A DNA stretch of 64,000 nt from Pseudotabrizicola sediminis. GTDB taxonomy: Bacteria > Pseudomonadota > Alphaproteobacteria > Rhodobacterales > Rhodobacteraceae. The notes beneath the pieces were generated by a model, which was given only the letters and a program-made list of their open reading frames with translations, made no database searches and had not been told where the DNA came from. The DNA lies in assembly GCF_004745575.1 (NCBI RefSeq), contig NZ_RPEM01000011.1, positions 1 to 64,000 on the forward strand, written 5' to 3'. How positions within the stretch are numbered: the first letter of the stretch is position 1; each line of letters starts with the position of its first letter. Shown here in pieces: positions 26,021 to 33,740 of the stretch. The position numbers and the translations under genes were made by a program.

Positions 26021-26395
26021 ATGTATTTCCTCAAGCGCCTGCTCACATGGTGGAACAGCCAGACCATCGGCACCCAGATCTTTACCGCCCGCAAGGGCAT
26101 AAAGGTGGGCGAGGATGATCAGGGAAATCTCTACTACCAAACCGCCGACGCAAAAAAACGCTGGGTGATCTACAATGGCGAGATGGAGGCAACCCGCGTC
26201 TCGCCCGACTGGCATGGCTGGCTGCATTTCACCTGGGATCAGCCGCCGACCAAGGCACCATTGACCCATAAGGTCTGGGAAAAGCCGCATCAGGAAAACC
26301 TGACCGGGACCATGGGGGCCTATGCGCCTGCCGGGTCGCTGCGTCGCACGGCCCCGGTGGCCCGCACCGATTACGAAGCGTGGCAACCGGAATAA
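26021..26395 (+). CDS. NADH:ubiquinone oxidoreductase subunit NDUFA12 homologue
   Basis: A 124-residue homologue of the mitochondrial complex I supernumerary subunit NDUFA12 (B17.2), known in alphaproteobacteria, where it attaches to the peripheral arm of complex I. Family features are [37 protein letters not shown] and the C-terminal YEAWQPE. ATG 26021 has CCGGAGG 7-8 nt upstream. Its stop overlaps the next start (TAATG), coupling it to mlaD. The main nuo operon is 25 kb away, so this subunit is expressed separately. Confidence 0.92.
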   Translation: MYFLKRLLTWWNSQTIGTQIFTARKGIKVGEDDQGNLYYQTADAKKRWVIYNGEMEATRVSPDWHGWLHFTWDQPPTKAPLTHKVWEKPHQENLTGTMGAYAPAGSLRRTAPVARTDYEAWQPE

Positions 26396-26862
26396 TGGCG
26401 TCGGAACGGGCTGAAATCCTGACCGGCGCTGCGGTGCTGGCGGTGGCAGTTGGCTTTCTGGCCTATGCCGCCAACTCTGCCGGTCTGATGGCACGCGGGG
26501 GGGAGACCTATCCGCTGACCGCCAGCTTCCGTGCAATGGACGGCATCAGCGTGGGGTCTGACGTGCGGCTGGCGGGGATCAAGGTGGGCACGATCAGTGA
26601 CCTGCGCCTGAACCCGCAGACCTTTTTCGCCGATGCCACCATCCGGCTGCGCAGCGATATTCTGCTGCCTGATGATTCTGCGATCCTGATTTCGTCGGAA
26701 GGTCTGCTGGGCGGCAATTTTGTCGAGATCCTGCCCGGTGGGTCATTGGACAACTATGCTGCCGGAGATGAAATCGAAGACACCCAAGGGGCTGTCAGCC
26801 TGATCACATTGCTGATGAAGTTCGTCGGCGGCGGGTCTGATGCGGCCGGGGCGGCGGAATGA
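26395..26862 (+). CDS. mlaD: MlaD-like MCE-domain lipid-transport protein
   Basis: A 155-residue protein with one N-terminal membrane helix (residues ~10-27) and a single MCE domain: SFRAMDGISVGSDVRLAGIK, then ILISSEGLLGGNFVEILPGG. MlaD hexamers handle phospholipid between inner and outer membrane with the MlaEFB ABC complex; no mlaE or mlaF lies here. ATG 26395 shares a base with the previous stop. The next gene begins inside its last codons (ATGA). Confidence 0.88.
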   Translation: MASERAEILTGAAVLAVAVGFLAYAANSAGLMARGGETYPLTASFRAMDGISVGSDVRLAGIKVGTISDLRLNPQTFFADATIRLRSDILLPDDSAILISSEGLLGGNFVEILPGGSLDNYAAGDEIEDTQGAVSLITLLMKFVGGGSDAAGAAE

Positions 26863-27287
26863 TCCGGGTTCTGGCTCTGACCTTGGCCGTGCTTTGCCCG
26901 CTGCAGGCTGCGGCGCAAGAGATGCAAGCGGCCCCCGGCGGCACTCTGCGGCTGTTGGACAAGGTGACTGGCCGGGTGGCGGATCTGGCCCTGTCGCGTG
27001 GGCAGTCGGTCGGTCAGGGCCGTGTCACCGTTCAGCTGGATGAATGCCGCTATCCCCGCGACAACCCTGCCGCCGATGCGCAGGCGCATCTGACGGTGGT
27101 GGATACGGCGGCTGGAACGACCGTGTTTTCCGGCTGGATGCTTGCCTCCAGCCCGGCGCTGTCGGCGATGGATCATCACCGCTATGATATCTGGGTCTTG
27201 TCCTGCGATTCCGGCTTTGTGGCCCCCGATGTGACCGCACCCGAGGAAGACCCCGACGCGCCGCTGGAAGAGATCAACGAAGGATAG
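26859..27287 (+). CDS. DUF2155 family secreted protein
   Basis: A 142-residue protein with a signal peptide (MIRVLALTLAVLCPLQAAAQ), followed by the DUF2155 core: GGTLRLLDKVTGRVADL, then CRYPRDNPAADAQAHL, FSGWMLASSPALSAMDHHRYDIWVLSC, in which two cysteines could pair. It acts in the periplasm or at the outer membrane; its function is unknown. It is coupled to mlaD by an ATGA overlap. Its acidic C-terminal tail lies opposite the last 106 bp of aat. Confidence 0.85.
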   Translation: MIRVLALTLAVLCPLQAAAQEMQAAPGGTLRLLDKVTGRVADLALSRGQSVGQGRVTVQLDECRYPRDNPAADAQAHLTVVDTAAGTTVFSGWMLASSPALSAMDHHRYDIWVLSCDSGFVAPDVTAPEEDPDAPLEEINEG

Positions 27288-27892
27288 GGCGCATAGCCGG
27301 GCGGGTCGAAGGTGGCCGTCCGGCCAAGGGCATGTTGCAGCCGGGCGTGATAGGCCGCGCGCGAAATTTCCTGAGCGCCAAGGCTTGCCAGATGCGTCGT
27401 CAGGAATTGCGTGTCAAACAGGGTGAATCCCCCCGCCCGCAACCGGTGCACCAGCCAGGCCAGGGCGATCTTTGACGCGTTGGTTCGGCGGGAAAACATG
27501 GATTCGCCAAAAAACGCCGCCCCCAGCACCACGCCGTAGACCCCGCCGATAAGGGTCTCACCGTCCCGCACTTCCAGGCTATGGGCATGGCCCTGGCTGT
27601 GCAGGGTCAGATACAGCGCGGTTAATCTGTCATTGATCCAGGTTTCCGGCCGGTCGGCGCAAGCGGCCAGCACGCCCGCAAAATCGGTGTCGACCGTCAC
27701 GCTGTATCCGCCGCGCAGGATGGCGCGGTGCAGGCTGCGCGAGATGTGGAAGCCATCAAGCGGAAACACCCCCCGCCTGCGGGGATCAACCCAGTGGATC
27801 GTTGGGTCTGTAACCGATTCTGCCATGGGGAAGATTCCCATGGCATAGGCGCGCAATAGCAGATCGGGGGTGATATCGGTCTGATCCGCCAT
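27182..27892 (-). CDS. aat: Leucyl/phenylalanyl-tRNA--protein transferase
   Basis: A 236-residue enzyme that transfers Leu or Phe from aminoacyl-tRNA to N-terminal Arg or Lys, creating N-degrons for ClpS/ClpAP. Family motifs: LLLRAYAMGIFPMAE, VDPRRRGVFPLDGFHISRSL, ETWINDRLTALY, HAHSLEVRDGETLIGGVYGV, FFGESMFSRRTNASKIAL and FDTQFLTTHLASLGA. ATG 27892 is preferred because an in-frame ATG at 27928 lies inside the accBC terminator. The C-terminus carries an unusual Ser/Gly-rich tail of about 30 residues, encoded opposite the 3' end of the DUF2155 gene. Confidence 0.95.
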   Translation of the reverse strand: MADQTDITPDLLLRAYAMGIFPMAESVTDPTIHWVDPRRRGVFPLDGFHISRSLHRAILRGGYSVTVDTDFAGVLAACADRPETWINDRLTALYLTLHSQGHAHSLEVRDGETLIGGVYGVVLGAAFFGESMFSRRTNASKIALAWLVHRLRAGGFTLFDTQFLTTHLASLGAQEISRAAYHARLQHALGRTATFDPPGYAPYPSLISSSGASGSSSGAVTSGATKPESQDKTQIS

Positions 27893-27914
27893 CAGGGTCG
27901 GACCTCGCAAGGCG

Positions 27915-27939
27915 GAAAAGGGGGCCAATGGCCCCCTTT
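27915..27939 (-). terminator. Intrinsic terminator of the accBC operon
   Basis: A perfect 10-bp stem, AAAGGGGGCC/GGCCCCCTTT, with a 3-nt loop, followed on the minus strand by TTTTCC. It sits between the accC stop and the aat start. Confidence 0.7.
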
Positions 27940-27944
27940 GTGCT

Positions 27945-29294
27945 TTACTGCCCGAACTGTGACGCGAGCCATTTTTCCAGCCAGTGAATGTTATACTCGC
28001 CGCTCTGGATATCCGGCTCGTTCAAGAGCGCCTCGAACAGCGGGGTGCTGGTGTCGACGCCGTCGATGATCAGCTCACCCAAAGCGCGGCGCAGACGGGC
28101 CAAGGCCTCGGGCCGGTCGCGGCCATGCACGATCAGCTTGCCGATCAGGCTGTCGTAATAGGGCGGGATCGAATAGCCGGAATAGAGCGCCGAATCCATC
28201 CGCACGCCAAAGCCGCCCGGCGCATGGAACATCTTGACCTTGCCAGGGCAGGGTGAAAAATTCGGCAGCTTTTCGGCGTTGATCCGCACCTCGATGGCGT
28301 GGCCGTTGATCTCCAGCTCATCTTGCGTGAACGACATTGGCAGGCCCGATGCCACGCGGATCTGTTCGCGCACCAGATCCACCCCGAAGATATATTCAGT
28401 GACCGGGTGTTCGACCTGCAGGCGGGTGTTCATCTCGATGAAATAGAACTTGCCGTCTTCATACAGAAACTCGACCGTGCCCGCACCGATGTAGTTGATC
28501 TTGGCGCAGGCATCGGCGCAGATCTTGCCAATCTCGGCCCGCATTTTGGGGGTGATCGACGGGCCGGGGGCCTCTTCGAACACCTTCTGGTGGCGGCGCT
28601 GCAAGGAGCAGTCGCGCTCGCCCAGATGCACGGCATTGCCCTTGCCGTCGCCGAACACCTGAATCTCGATATGGCGCGGTTTTTGCAGGTATTTCTCGAT
28701 ATAGACTTCGTCATTGCCAAAGGCGTTCTTTGCCTCGGATCGGGCGGTGCGGAAAGCGACTTCCAGCTCGGCGGCGTTTTTTGCCACCTTCATGCCGCGC
28801 CCGCCACCGCCTGCGGTGGCCTTGATGATCACCGGAAAGCCGATCTTTTCGGCCACGCCGATCGCGGTTTCAAAATCGGGCACACCGCCATCGGACCCCG
28901 GCACGACCGGAATGCCCAGATCCATTGCGGTGACCTTGGCGGTGATCTTGTCCCCCATGATCCGGATATGCTCGGCATTGGGGCCGATGAAGGTCAGGCC
29001 GTGGTCTTGCAACGCCTGCGCAAAGCTCGCGTTTTCCGACAGGAAGCCATAGCCCGGATGCACGGCTTGCGCGCCGGTGATCTCGCAGGCCGAAATGATC
29101 GCGGCCTTGTTCAGATAGCTTTCCGAACTGGGCGCGGGGCCAATGCAGATCGATTCGTCGGCCATGCGCACATGCATGGCATCGGCGTCGGCGGTGGAAT
29201 GGACGGCGACCGATTTGATCCCCATTTCACGGCAGGCGCGGATCACGCGCAGGGCGATTTCCCCCCGGTTGGCGATCAGGATTTTTTCAAACAT
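27945..29294 (-). CDS. accC: Acetyl-CoA carboxylase, biotin carboxylase subunit
   Basis: A 449-residue ATP-grasp enzyme that carboxylates the biotin on AccB with bicarbonate and ATP, the first step of fatty-acid synthesis. Recognisable features: the [21 protein letters not shown]-terminus, the ATP-binding glycine loop [25 protein letters not shown] and [19 protein letters not shown] 29294 begins the canonical N-terminus; the upstream in-frame ATG 29303 would overlap accB. It lies 5 bp after accB and ends at a strong terminator. Confidence 0.97.
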   Translation of the reverse strand: MFEKILIANRGEIALRVIRACREMGIKSVAVHSTADADAMHVRMADESICIGPAPSSESYLNKAAIISACEITGAQAVHPGYGFLSENASFAQALQDHGLTFIGPNAEHIRIMGDKITAKVTAMDLGIPVVPGSDGGVPDFETAIGVAEKIGFPVIIKATAGGGGRGMKVAKNAAELEVAFRTARSEAKNAFGNDEVYIEKYLQKPRHIEIQVFGDGKGNAVHLGERDCSLQRRHQKVFEEAPGPSITPKMRAEIGKICADACAKINYIGAGTVEFLYEDGKFYFIEMNTRLQVEHPVTEYIFGVDLVREQIRVASGLPMSFTQDELEINGHAIEVRINAEKLPNFSPCPGKVKMFHAPGGFGVRMDSALYSGYSIPPYYDSLIGKLIVHGRDRPEALARLRRALGELIIDGVDTSTPLFEALLNEPDIQSGEYNIHWLEKWLASQFGQ

Positions 29295-29299
29295 CGGCG

Positions 29300-29785
29300 T
29301 CACTCGATGATCAACAGAGGTGCGCCGAATTCAACGGGCGTGCCATCCTCGACCAGAATGCGCTTGATCACACCGGCGCGTGGGGCAGGGATGTGGTTCA
29401 TGGTTTTCATCGCTTCGATGATCAGCACGGTCTGACCCTCGGCCACGGTGGCCCCGATGGTGATGAAGGGGGTCGCACCGGGTTCGGCGGCCAGATAGCA
29501 GGTGCCGACCATGGGAGAGGTGACAGCTCCCGGGTGCTGGGCCGGGTCTTCCAGCGCCGCTGGTGCGGCTGCTGATGCGGCGGCGGCAGGGGCTGCGGCA
29601 TAGACCGGGGCCGGGCCGACCATCTGCGTGGTCACGATATTGGCCTGCTTGACCACCCGCACCTCAAGGCTGTCATCCTCGCCATATTCGCGCTTCACGC
29701 TCAGCTCGGTCAGCTCGTTCTTGTTCAGAAGTTCTGCAAGGGCCGAGATAAAGGCCACATCTGCGTCGGGGGAATGTTTGCTCAT
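29300..29785 (-). CDS. accB: Acetyl-CoA carboxylase, biotin carboxyl carrier protein
   Basis: A 161-residue carrier. An N-terminal domain (about 1-60) is joined by an Ala/Pro-rich flexible linker to a C-terminal biotinyl domain, in which EAMKTMN holds the biotinylated lysine. [19 protein letters not shown] is the thumb-containing region typical of acetyl-CoA carboxylase carriers. ATG 29785 (MSKHSPDAD) is preferred to an in-frame ATG 54 bp upstream, whose extension is not conserved in character. It is the first gene of accBC, divergent from preT across a 250-bp AT-richer region. Confidence 0.96.
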   Translation of the reverse strand: MSKHSPDADVAFISALAELLNKNELTELSVKREYGEDDSLEVRVVKQANIVTTQMVGPAPVYAAAPAAAASAAAPAALEDPAQHPGAVTSPMVGTCYLAAEPGATPFITIGATVAEGQTVLIIEAMKTMNHIPAPRAGVIKRILVEDGTPVEFGAPLLIIE

Positions 29786-30035
29786 ACCGTCCTCTGGTTG
29801 GCTTTTGTGCCAGTTGGTGACCGATCTGTCCGGGCACAAAGGCCGGGCGTCGGGGCTGATTGCTTATAGCCCGCGTTTTCGGGCGAGAAAAGCACCCATT
29901 CGGCTGCGCAATTTTTGGGCAGTTCTGCTCGGCGGCACCGGAATTTTGCTGCGCGCTAAAATTTACCGTTTGATAAAAAAACGGACCTGTGCCAATTTTT
30001 TTCTAAAGAACAACCAAAAAGGGAGACGACTGCCC
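29786..30035. promoter_or_regulatory. Divergent accB/preT control region
   Basis: 250 bp with locally low GC (29990-30022), holding promoters for both operons. Inverted repeats seen: TTTGTGCC/GGCACAAA with a 21-nt loop in the accB leader, GCCCG/CGGGC with loop CGTTTT, and CCGTTT/AAACGG near preT. None can be assigned to a known regulator. Confidence 0.4.
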
Positions 30036-31361
30036 ATGACCAACAGCCCGCTGACGCCCGGCATTGTGCCCAGCCGTCTGCCAGCCGACCGGATCGCCCG
30101 GCACTTTGCCGATCACACGCCGCCGCTTGACGGGCATGAGGCGCTGGTGGCCGCTGACCGCTGCTATTTCTGTCATGATGCGCCCTGTGTCACCGCGTGT
30201 CCGACCAGCATCGACATTCCGCTGTTCATCCGCCAGATCGCCACAGGGACTGCCGAGTCTGCGGCAACCACGATCTGGACGCAGAACATCCTTGGCGGCA
30301 TGTGTGCCCGCGTCTGCCCCACGGAAACCCTGTGCGAAGAGGTCTGCGTGCGTGAGGTGGCCGAAGGCAAGCCGGTGGAAATCGGGCGGTTGCAACGTTT
30401 TGCCACCGACACGGCGATGGCGCGTGGGCTGCACCCGTTTGTGCGGGCGGCCAGCACCGGCAAGTCGGTCGCTGTTGTGGGGGCGGGGCCTGCGGGGTTG
30501 GCCTGTGCGCACCGACTTGCGATGCACGGGCATGAGGTGGTGGTGTATGAGCGCCGCGCCAAGGCGGGCGGGCTGAACGAATACGGAATCGCCAGCTATA
30601 AATCGACCGGGGACTTTGCGCGAAGGGAGGTGGACTGGCTGCTGCAGATCGGCGGCATCACGGTGAAAACCGGGGTAGAGCTGGGCCGCGATGTCACGCT
30701 TGACGGCTTGCTTGCAAGCCATGACGCAGTGTTCCTTGGCATTGGCCTCGGTGGCGTCAATTCCCTGCGCGCGCCCGGCGAGGACAAGGCCGGCGTGGCC
30801 GATGCGGTCGATTTCATTGCCGAGCTGCGTCAGACCGCTGACCTGACCACGCTGCCGGTGGGCCGCGATGTCGTGGTGATCGGCGGCGGCATGACGGCGG
30901 TGGACGCCGCCGTCCAGTCAAAACTGCTGGGGGCGGAAAACGTGACAATCGTCTACCGGCGCGGACAGGAAAAGATGTCTGCCAGTGGCTACGAGCAGGA
31001 CCATGCCACAAGCGCCGGTGTGCGGATCATCTGCAACGCGGCCCCCGTTGCCGTGCACGGCAATGGCGCGGTGCGCGAGGTGGAGTTCGGCTATATGGCC
31101 GACACGCCCGCAGGATTGCAGCCGACCGGCGAGACCTTCCGCCTGAAGGCCGATCAGGTGTTCAAGGCCATCGGCCAGACCCTGACCGGCGCGCCCGAAG
31201 GGGCTACGCTGGAGGGCGGCAAGATTGCAGCCCTTCCCGCGCGGGTCTGGGCCGGGGGGGATTGCACCGGCGGCGGCGAAGACCTGACGGTGACGGCGGT
31301 GGCGCAGGGGCGCGATGCGGCGGAAGACATTCACAACGTCCTGATGGGGGTGGCGGGGTGA
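30036..31361 (+). CDS. preT: NAD(P)H-dependent dihydropyrimidine dehydrogenase, PreT/PydX subunit
   Basis: A 441-residue flavoprotein resembling the glutamate-synthase small subunit. The N-terminal Fe-S domain has CYFCHDAPCVTACP and CARVCPTETLCEEVC. FAD binding is at VVGAGPAGLACAHRLA (about residue 150) and NAD(P) binding at VVIGGGMTAVDAAVQ (about 275). With PreA it reduces uracil and thymine to dihydropyrimidines, the first step of reductive pyrimidine breakdown. ATG 30036 follows AGGGAG. Its TGA stop (31359-31361) lies inside an 18-bp palindromic repeat; preA starts 24 bp later. No dihydropyrimidinase or beta-ureidopropionase gene is in the window. Confidence 0.92.
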   Translation: MTNSPLTPGIVPSRLPADRIARHFADHTPPLDGHEALVAADRCYFCHDAPCVTACPTSIDIPLFIRQIATGTAESAATTIWTQNILGGMCARVCPTETLCEEVCVREVAEGKPVEIGRLQRFATDTAMARGLHPFVRAASTGKSVAVVGAGPAGLACAHRLAMHGHEVVVYERRAKAGGLNEYGIASYKSTGDFARREVDWLLQIGGITVKTGVELGRDVTLDGLLASHDAVFLGIGLGGVNSLRAPGEDKAGVADAVDFIAELRQTADLTTLPVGRDVVVIGGGMTAVDAAVQSKLLGAENVTIVYRRGQEKMSASGYEQDHATSAGVRIICNAAPVAVHGNGAVREVEFGYMADTPAGLQPTGETFRLKADQVFKAIGQTLTGAPEGATLEGGKIAALPARVWAGGDCTGGGEDLTVTAVAQGRDAAEDIHNVLMGVAG

Positions 31362-31373
31362 ACCCCGCCCTAC
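31352..31373 (+). repeat. Palindromic intergenic repeat, copy 1 (supplies the preT stop)
   Basis: GGCGGGG-TGAA-CCCCGCC plus CTAC. The loop TGA is the preT stop codon. The same 22 bp occurs in opposite orientation at 32684-32705, on the other side of preA. Confidence 0.85.
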
Positions 31374-31385
31374 GGAGAATTTGAC

Positions 31386-32687
31386 ATGGCAAACCTGACA
31401 ACCGACTTCATCGGCATCAAATCCCCCAACCCTTTCTGGCTGGCCTCGGCCCCGCCGACGGACAAGGAATACAACGTCCGCCGCGCGTTTGAAGCGGGCT
31501 GGGGCGGGGTGGTGTGGAAAACCCTCGGCTCTGAAGGGCCGCCGGTGGTGAACGTCAACGGCCCGCGCTATGGCGCGATCTGGGGCGCGGACCGCCGACT
31601 TTTGGGGCTGAACAACATCGAACTGATCACCGACCGGCCGCTGGAGGTGAACCTGCGCGAGATCAAATCGGTCAAGCGTGATTACAAGGACCGGGCGATG
31701 ATCGTGTCGCTGATGGTGCCTTGCGATGAGGAGTCGTGGAAAGCCATCCTCGCCCATGTCGAGGAGACCGAAGCCGACGGGGTAGAGCTGAACTTCGGCT
31801 GCCCGCATGGCATGGCCGAACGCGGCATGGGCTCTGCCGTGGGGCAGGTGCCGGAATATATCGAGATGGTGACCCGCTGGGTGAAACAGCACAGCCGCAT
31901 GCCCTGTATCGTCAAGCTGACGCCCAACATTTCCGACATCCGCAAACCGGCAGAAGCGGCAAAGCGCGGCGGTGCGGATGCGGTGTCCTTGATCAACACC
32001 ATCAACTCGATCACGTCCGTTAACCTCGACAGCTTCAGCCCCGAACCGATGATCGACGGCAAAGGCACCCATGGCGGCTATTGCGGCCCGGCGGTCAAAC
32101 CCATCGCGCTGAACATGGTGGCCGAGATTGCGCGATCGCGCGAAACCCATGGCTTGCCGATTTCTGGCATCGGTGGGGTGACAACATGGCGCGATGCGGC
32201 AGAGTTCATGGCGCTGGGGGCGGGCAATGTGCAGGTCTGCACGGCGGCCATGACCTATGGTTTCAAGATCGTGCAGGAGATGATTTCCGGCCTGTCGCAG
32301 TATCTGGATGACAAGGGCATGACTTCGACCGCCGATCTGGTGGGGCGTGCCGTGCCCAATGTGACCGACTGGCAGTACCTGAACCTGAATTACGTCACCA
32401 AGGCACAGATTGATCAGGATGCGTGCATCAAATGCGGGCGCTGCTATGCGGCCTGCGAAGACACCAGCCATCAGGCCATCGCGATGCTGCCCGGTCGGAT
32501 GTTCGAGGTGATGGATGACGAATGCGTCGCCTGCAACCTGTGCGTCAACGTCTGCCCGGTCGAGAATTGCATCACCATGGTGGAAATGCCCAAAGGTGCG
32601 GTCGACCCGCGCACGGGAGATGCGGTGGGCGATTATGCCAACTGGACCACGCATCCGAACAACCCGAGCGTGCAGGCGGCCGAGTAG
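31386..32687 (+). CDS. preA: NAD(P)H-dependent dihydropyrimidine dehydrogenase, PreA/PydA subunit
   Basis: A 433-residue catalytic subunit. Residues ~1-320 form a dihydroorotate-dehydrogenase-like TIM barrel binding FMN (NPFWLASAPPTDKEYNVRRA, ELNFGCPHGMAERGMG with the active-site cysteine, ISGIGGVTTWRDAAEF). The C-terminus holds two 4Fe-4S clusters (CIKCGRCYAACED; CVACNLCVNVCPVENC). Electrons from PreT pass through these clusters to reduce the pyrimidine ring. ATG 31386 follows a GGAG. The TAG stop falls within the second copy of the palindromic repeat. Confidence 0.95.
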   Translation: MANLTTDFIGIKSPNPFWLASAPPTDKEYNVRRAFEAGWGGVVWKTLGSEGPPVVNVNGPRYGAIWGADRRLLGLNNIELITDRPLEVNLREIKSVKRDYKDRAMIVSLMVPCDEESWKAILAHVEETEADGVELNFGCPHGMAERGMGSAVGQVPEYIEMVTRWVKQHSRMPCIVKLTPNISDIRKPAEAAKRGGADAVSLINTINSITSVNLDSFSPEPMIDGKGTHGGYCGPAVKPIALNMVAEIARSRETHGLPISGIGGVTTWRDAAEFMALGAGNVQVCTAAMTYGFKIVQEMISGLSQYLDDKGMTSTADLVGRAVPNVTDWQYLNLNYVTKAQIDQDACIKCGRCYAACEDTSHQAIAMLPGRMFEVMDDECVACNLCVNVCPVENCITMVEMPKGAVDPRTGDAVGDYANWTTHPNNPSVQAAE

Positions 32688-32705
32688 GGCGGGGTTCACC
32701 CCGCC
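32684..32705 (-). repeat. Palindromic intergenic repeat, copy 2 (inverted; supplies the preA stop)
   Basis: The exact reverse complement of the 22 bp at 31352-31373. Its end overlaps the preA stop codon TAG (32685-32687), and its hairpin GGCGGGG/CCCCGCC lies between converging preA and the LysR gene, where it may also terminate transcription. Confidence 0.85.
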
Positions 32706-32717
32706 GCCCCTAATTTC

Positions 32718-33578
32718 TCACCGCGCGCCGGGGCTTTGAAGCCTGCGGCGCGCGGCCTCGGCCAGCCGTTTGTGCGTGGTGCCGGTGCGGTTGCGCAGGT
32801 GCATCGCGGCAAAGACCGGTTGGCGGATCACTGGTGCATCGCTGACCATGTGGAACCCGCCCGCCGCCACCAGACCCTGCGCGTGGCTTTCCATCACATA
32901 CCCCGCACCGCCAAGGCTGGCCAGCAGCAGCGCCACGGCGCTGCTTTGCCCCACCGACAGGGGCGCGGCATGGAGGGCTGGCAGAAGCTGGCGATGCGCC
33001 GCCTCGAACGCGGGCGAGAAGTTGGCGCAGATGTAGCGGTCCGGGGTCAGGTCGGACAGGCTGGCAGGGCACGACGAAATCAGCCGGTAGGGGATGTCAG
33101 GCAGCGACTGGAAAAACAGGTCCGGCTGCGGCTTTGGCGTGAACAGGATGGCGAAGTCCAGCGCCCCGGTGACCAGATCGGCGCACATCTGGGTGGAGTA
33201 ATCCGGCTCGACATACAGCGCCGCCTGCGGCAGCAGCGCGCGGTAGGCGGCGATCAGCGCGCCCAGATGCTCGGCCACCAGATCATTCTGGATGCCGATA
33301 CGCAATGTCAGCGCCGCCGTGCCAGAGTCGGCCACCGCGCGGCGCGCCATCATCCATTCCTGCCGCAAAAGCCGCGCATGCGGTTCGAACTTCAACCCTT
33401 CGGTGGTAAGCTGCGTGCCCGCGCGCGACCGGGTGAACAGCCGCGCGCCAAGCGCCTGTTCAAGGGCGATCACCCGACCCGAAATGGTGGATTGCGTCAG
33501 GCCCAGACGTTCCGCGCTGCGGTTGAAGCTGCGGGTCTCGATCAGGTCGAGGAAGGTGTCGATCAGCTCGATCTGCAT
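32718..33578 (-). CDS. LysR-family transcriptional regulator
   Basis: A 286-residue regulator. The N-terminal winged helix-turn-helix (residues ~1-60; SFNRSAERLGLTQSTISGRV is the recognition part) is followed by a periplasmic-binding-like effector domain (about 90-286). ATG 33578 is used; in-frame sequence upstream overlaps an intergenic repeat. It is divergent from the dimethylglycine-dehydrogenase-like gene and so the likeliest regulator of that cluster. It also converges on preA, but regulation of preTA would be less typical. The effector is unknown. Confidence 0.88.
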   Translation of the reverse strand: MQIELIDTFLDLIETRSFNRSAERLGLTQSTISGRVIALEQALGARLFTRSRAGTQLTTEGLKFEPHARLLRQEWMMARRAVADSGTAALTLRIGIQNDLVAEHLGALIAAYRALLPQAALYVEPDYSTQMCADLVTGALDFAILFTPKPQPDLFFQSLPDIPYRLISSCPASLSDLTPDRYICANFSPAFEAAHRQLLPALHAAPLSVGQSSAVALLLASLGGAGYVMESHAQGLVAAGGFHMVSDAPVIRQPVFAAMHLRNRTGTTHKRLAEAARRRLQSPGAR

Positions 33579-33600
33579 GGGATGATCCTGTGGCAAACCC

Positions 33601-33643
33601 CCGGGGCTCTGCCCTGGACCCCGAAGTACTTGGGTCAAGATGA
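33601..33643 (+). repeat. GC-rich palindromic intergenic repeat, copy A
   Basis: CCGGGGC-TCT-GCCCTGG (7 bp with one G-U), followed by ACCCCGAAGTACTTGGGTCA and AGATGAA. It resembles the widespread Rhodobacterales intergenic repeat; related elements occur at 36193 and 38699. Confidence 0.65.
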
Positions 33644-33740
33644 AGCTGATCGGAATTTCCGATCAATAGCGGGCATGAGGGTGAATTGAAAGACTTTGTC
33701 TCTGCGCGGATAGTAGCGACAGTTGGCAGGGGAGAGTGGC

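Noticed and set aside
30918-32699. A 593-codon minus-strand frame opposite preA
   Set aside because: Shadow of preA; no domain recognised.
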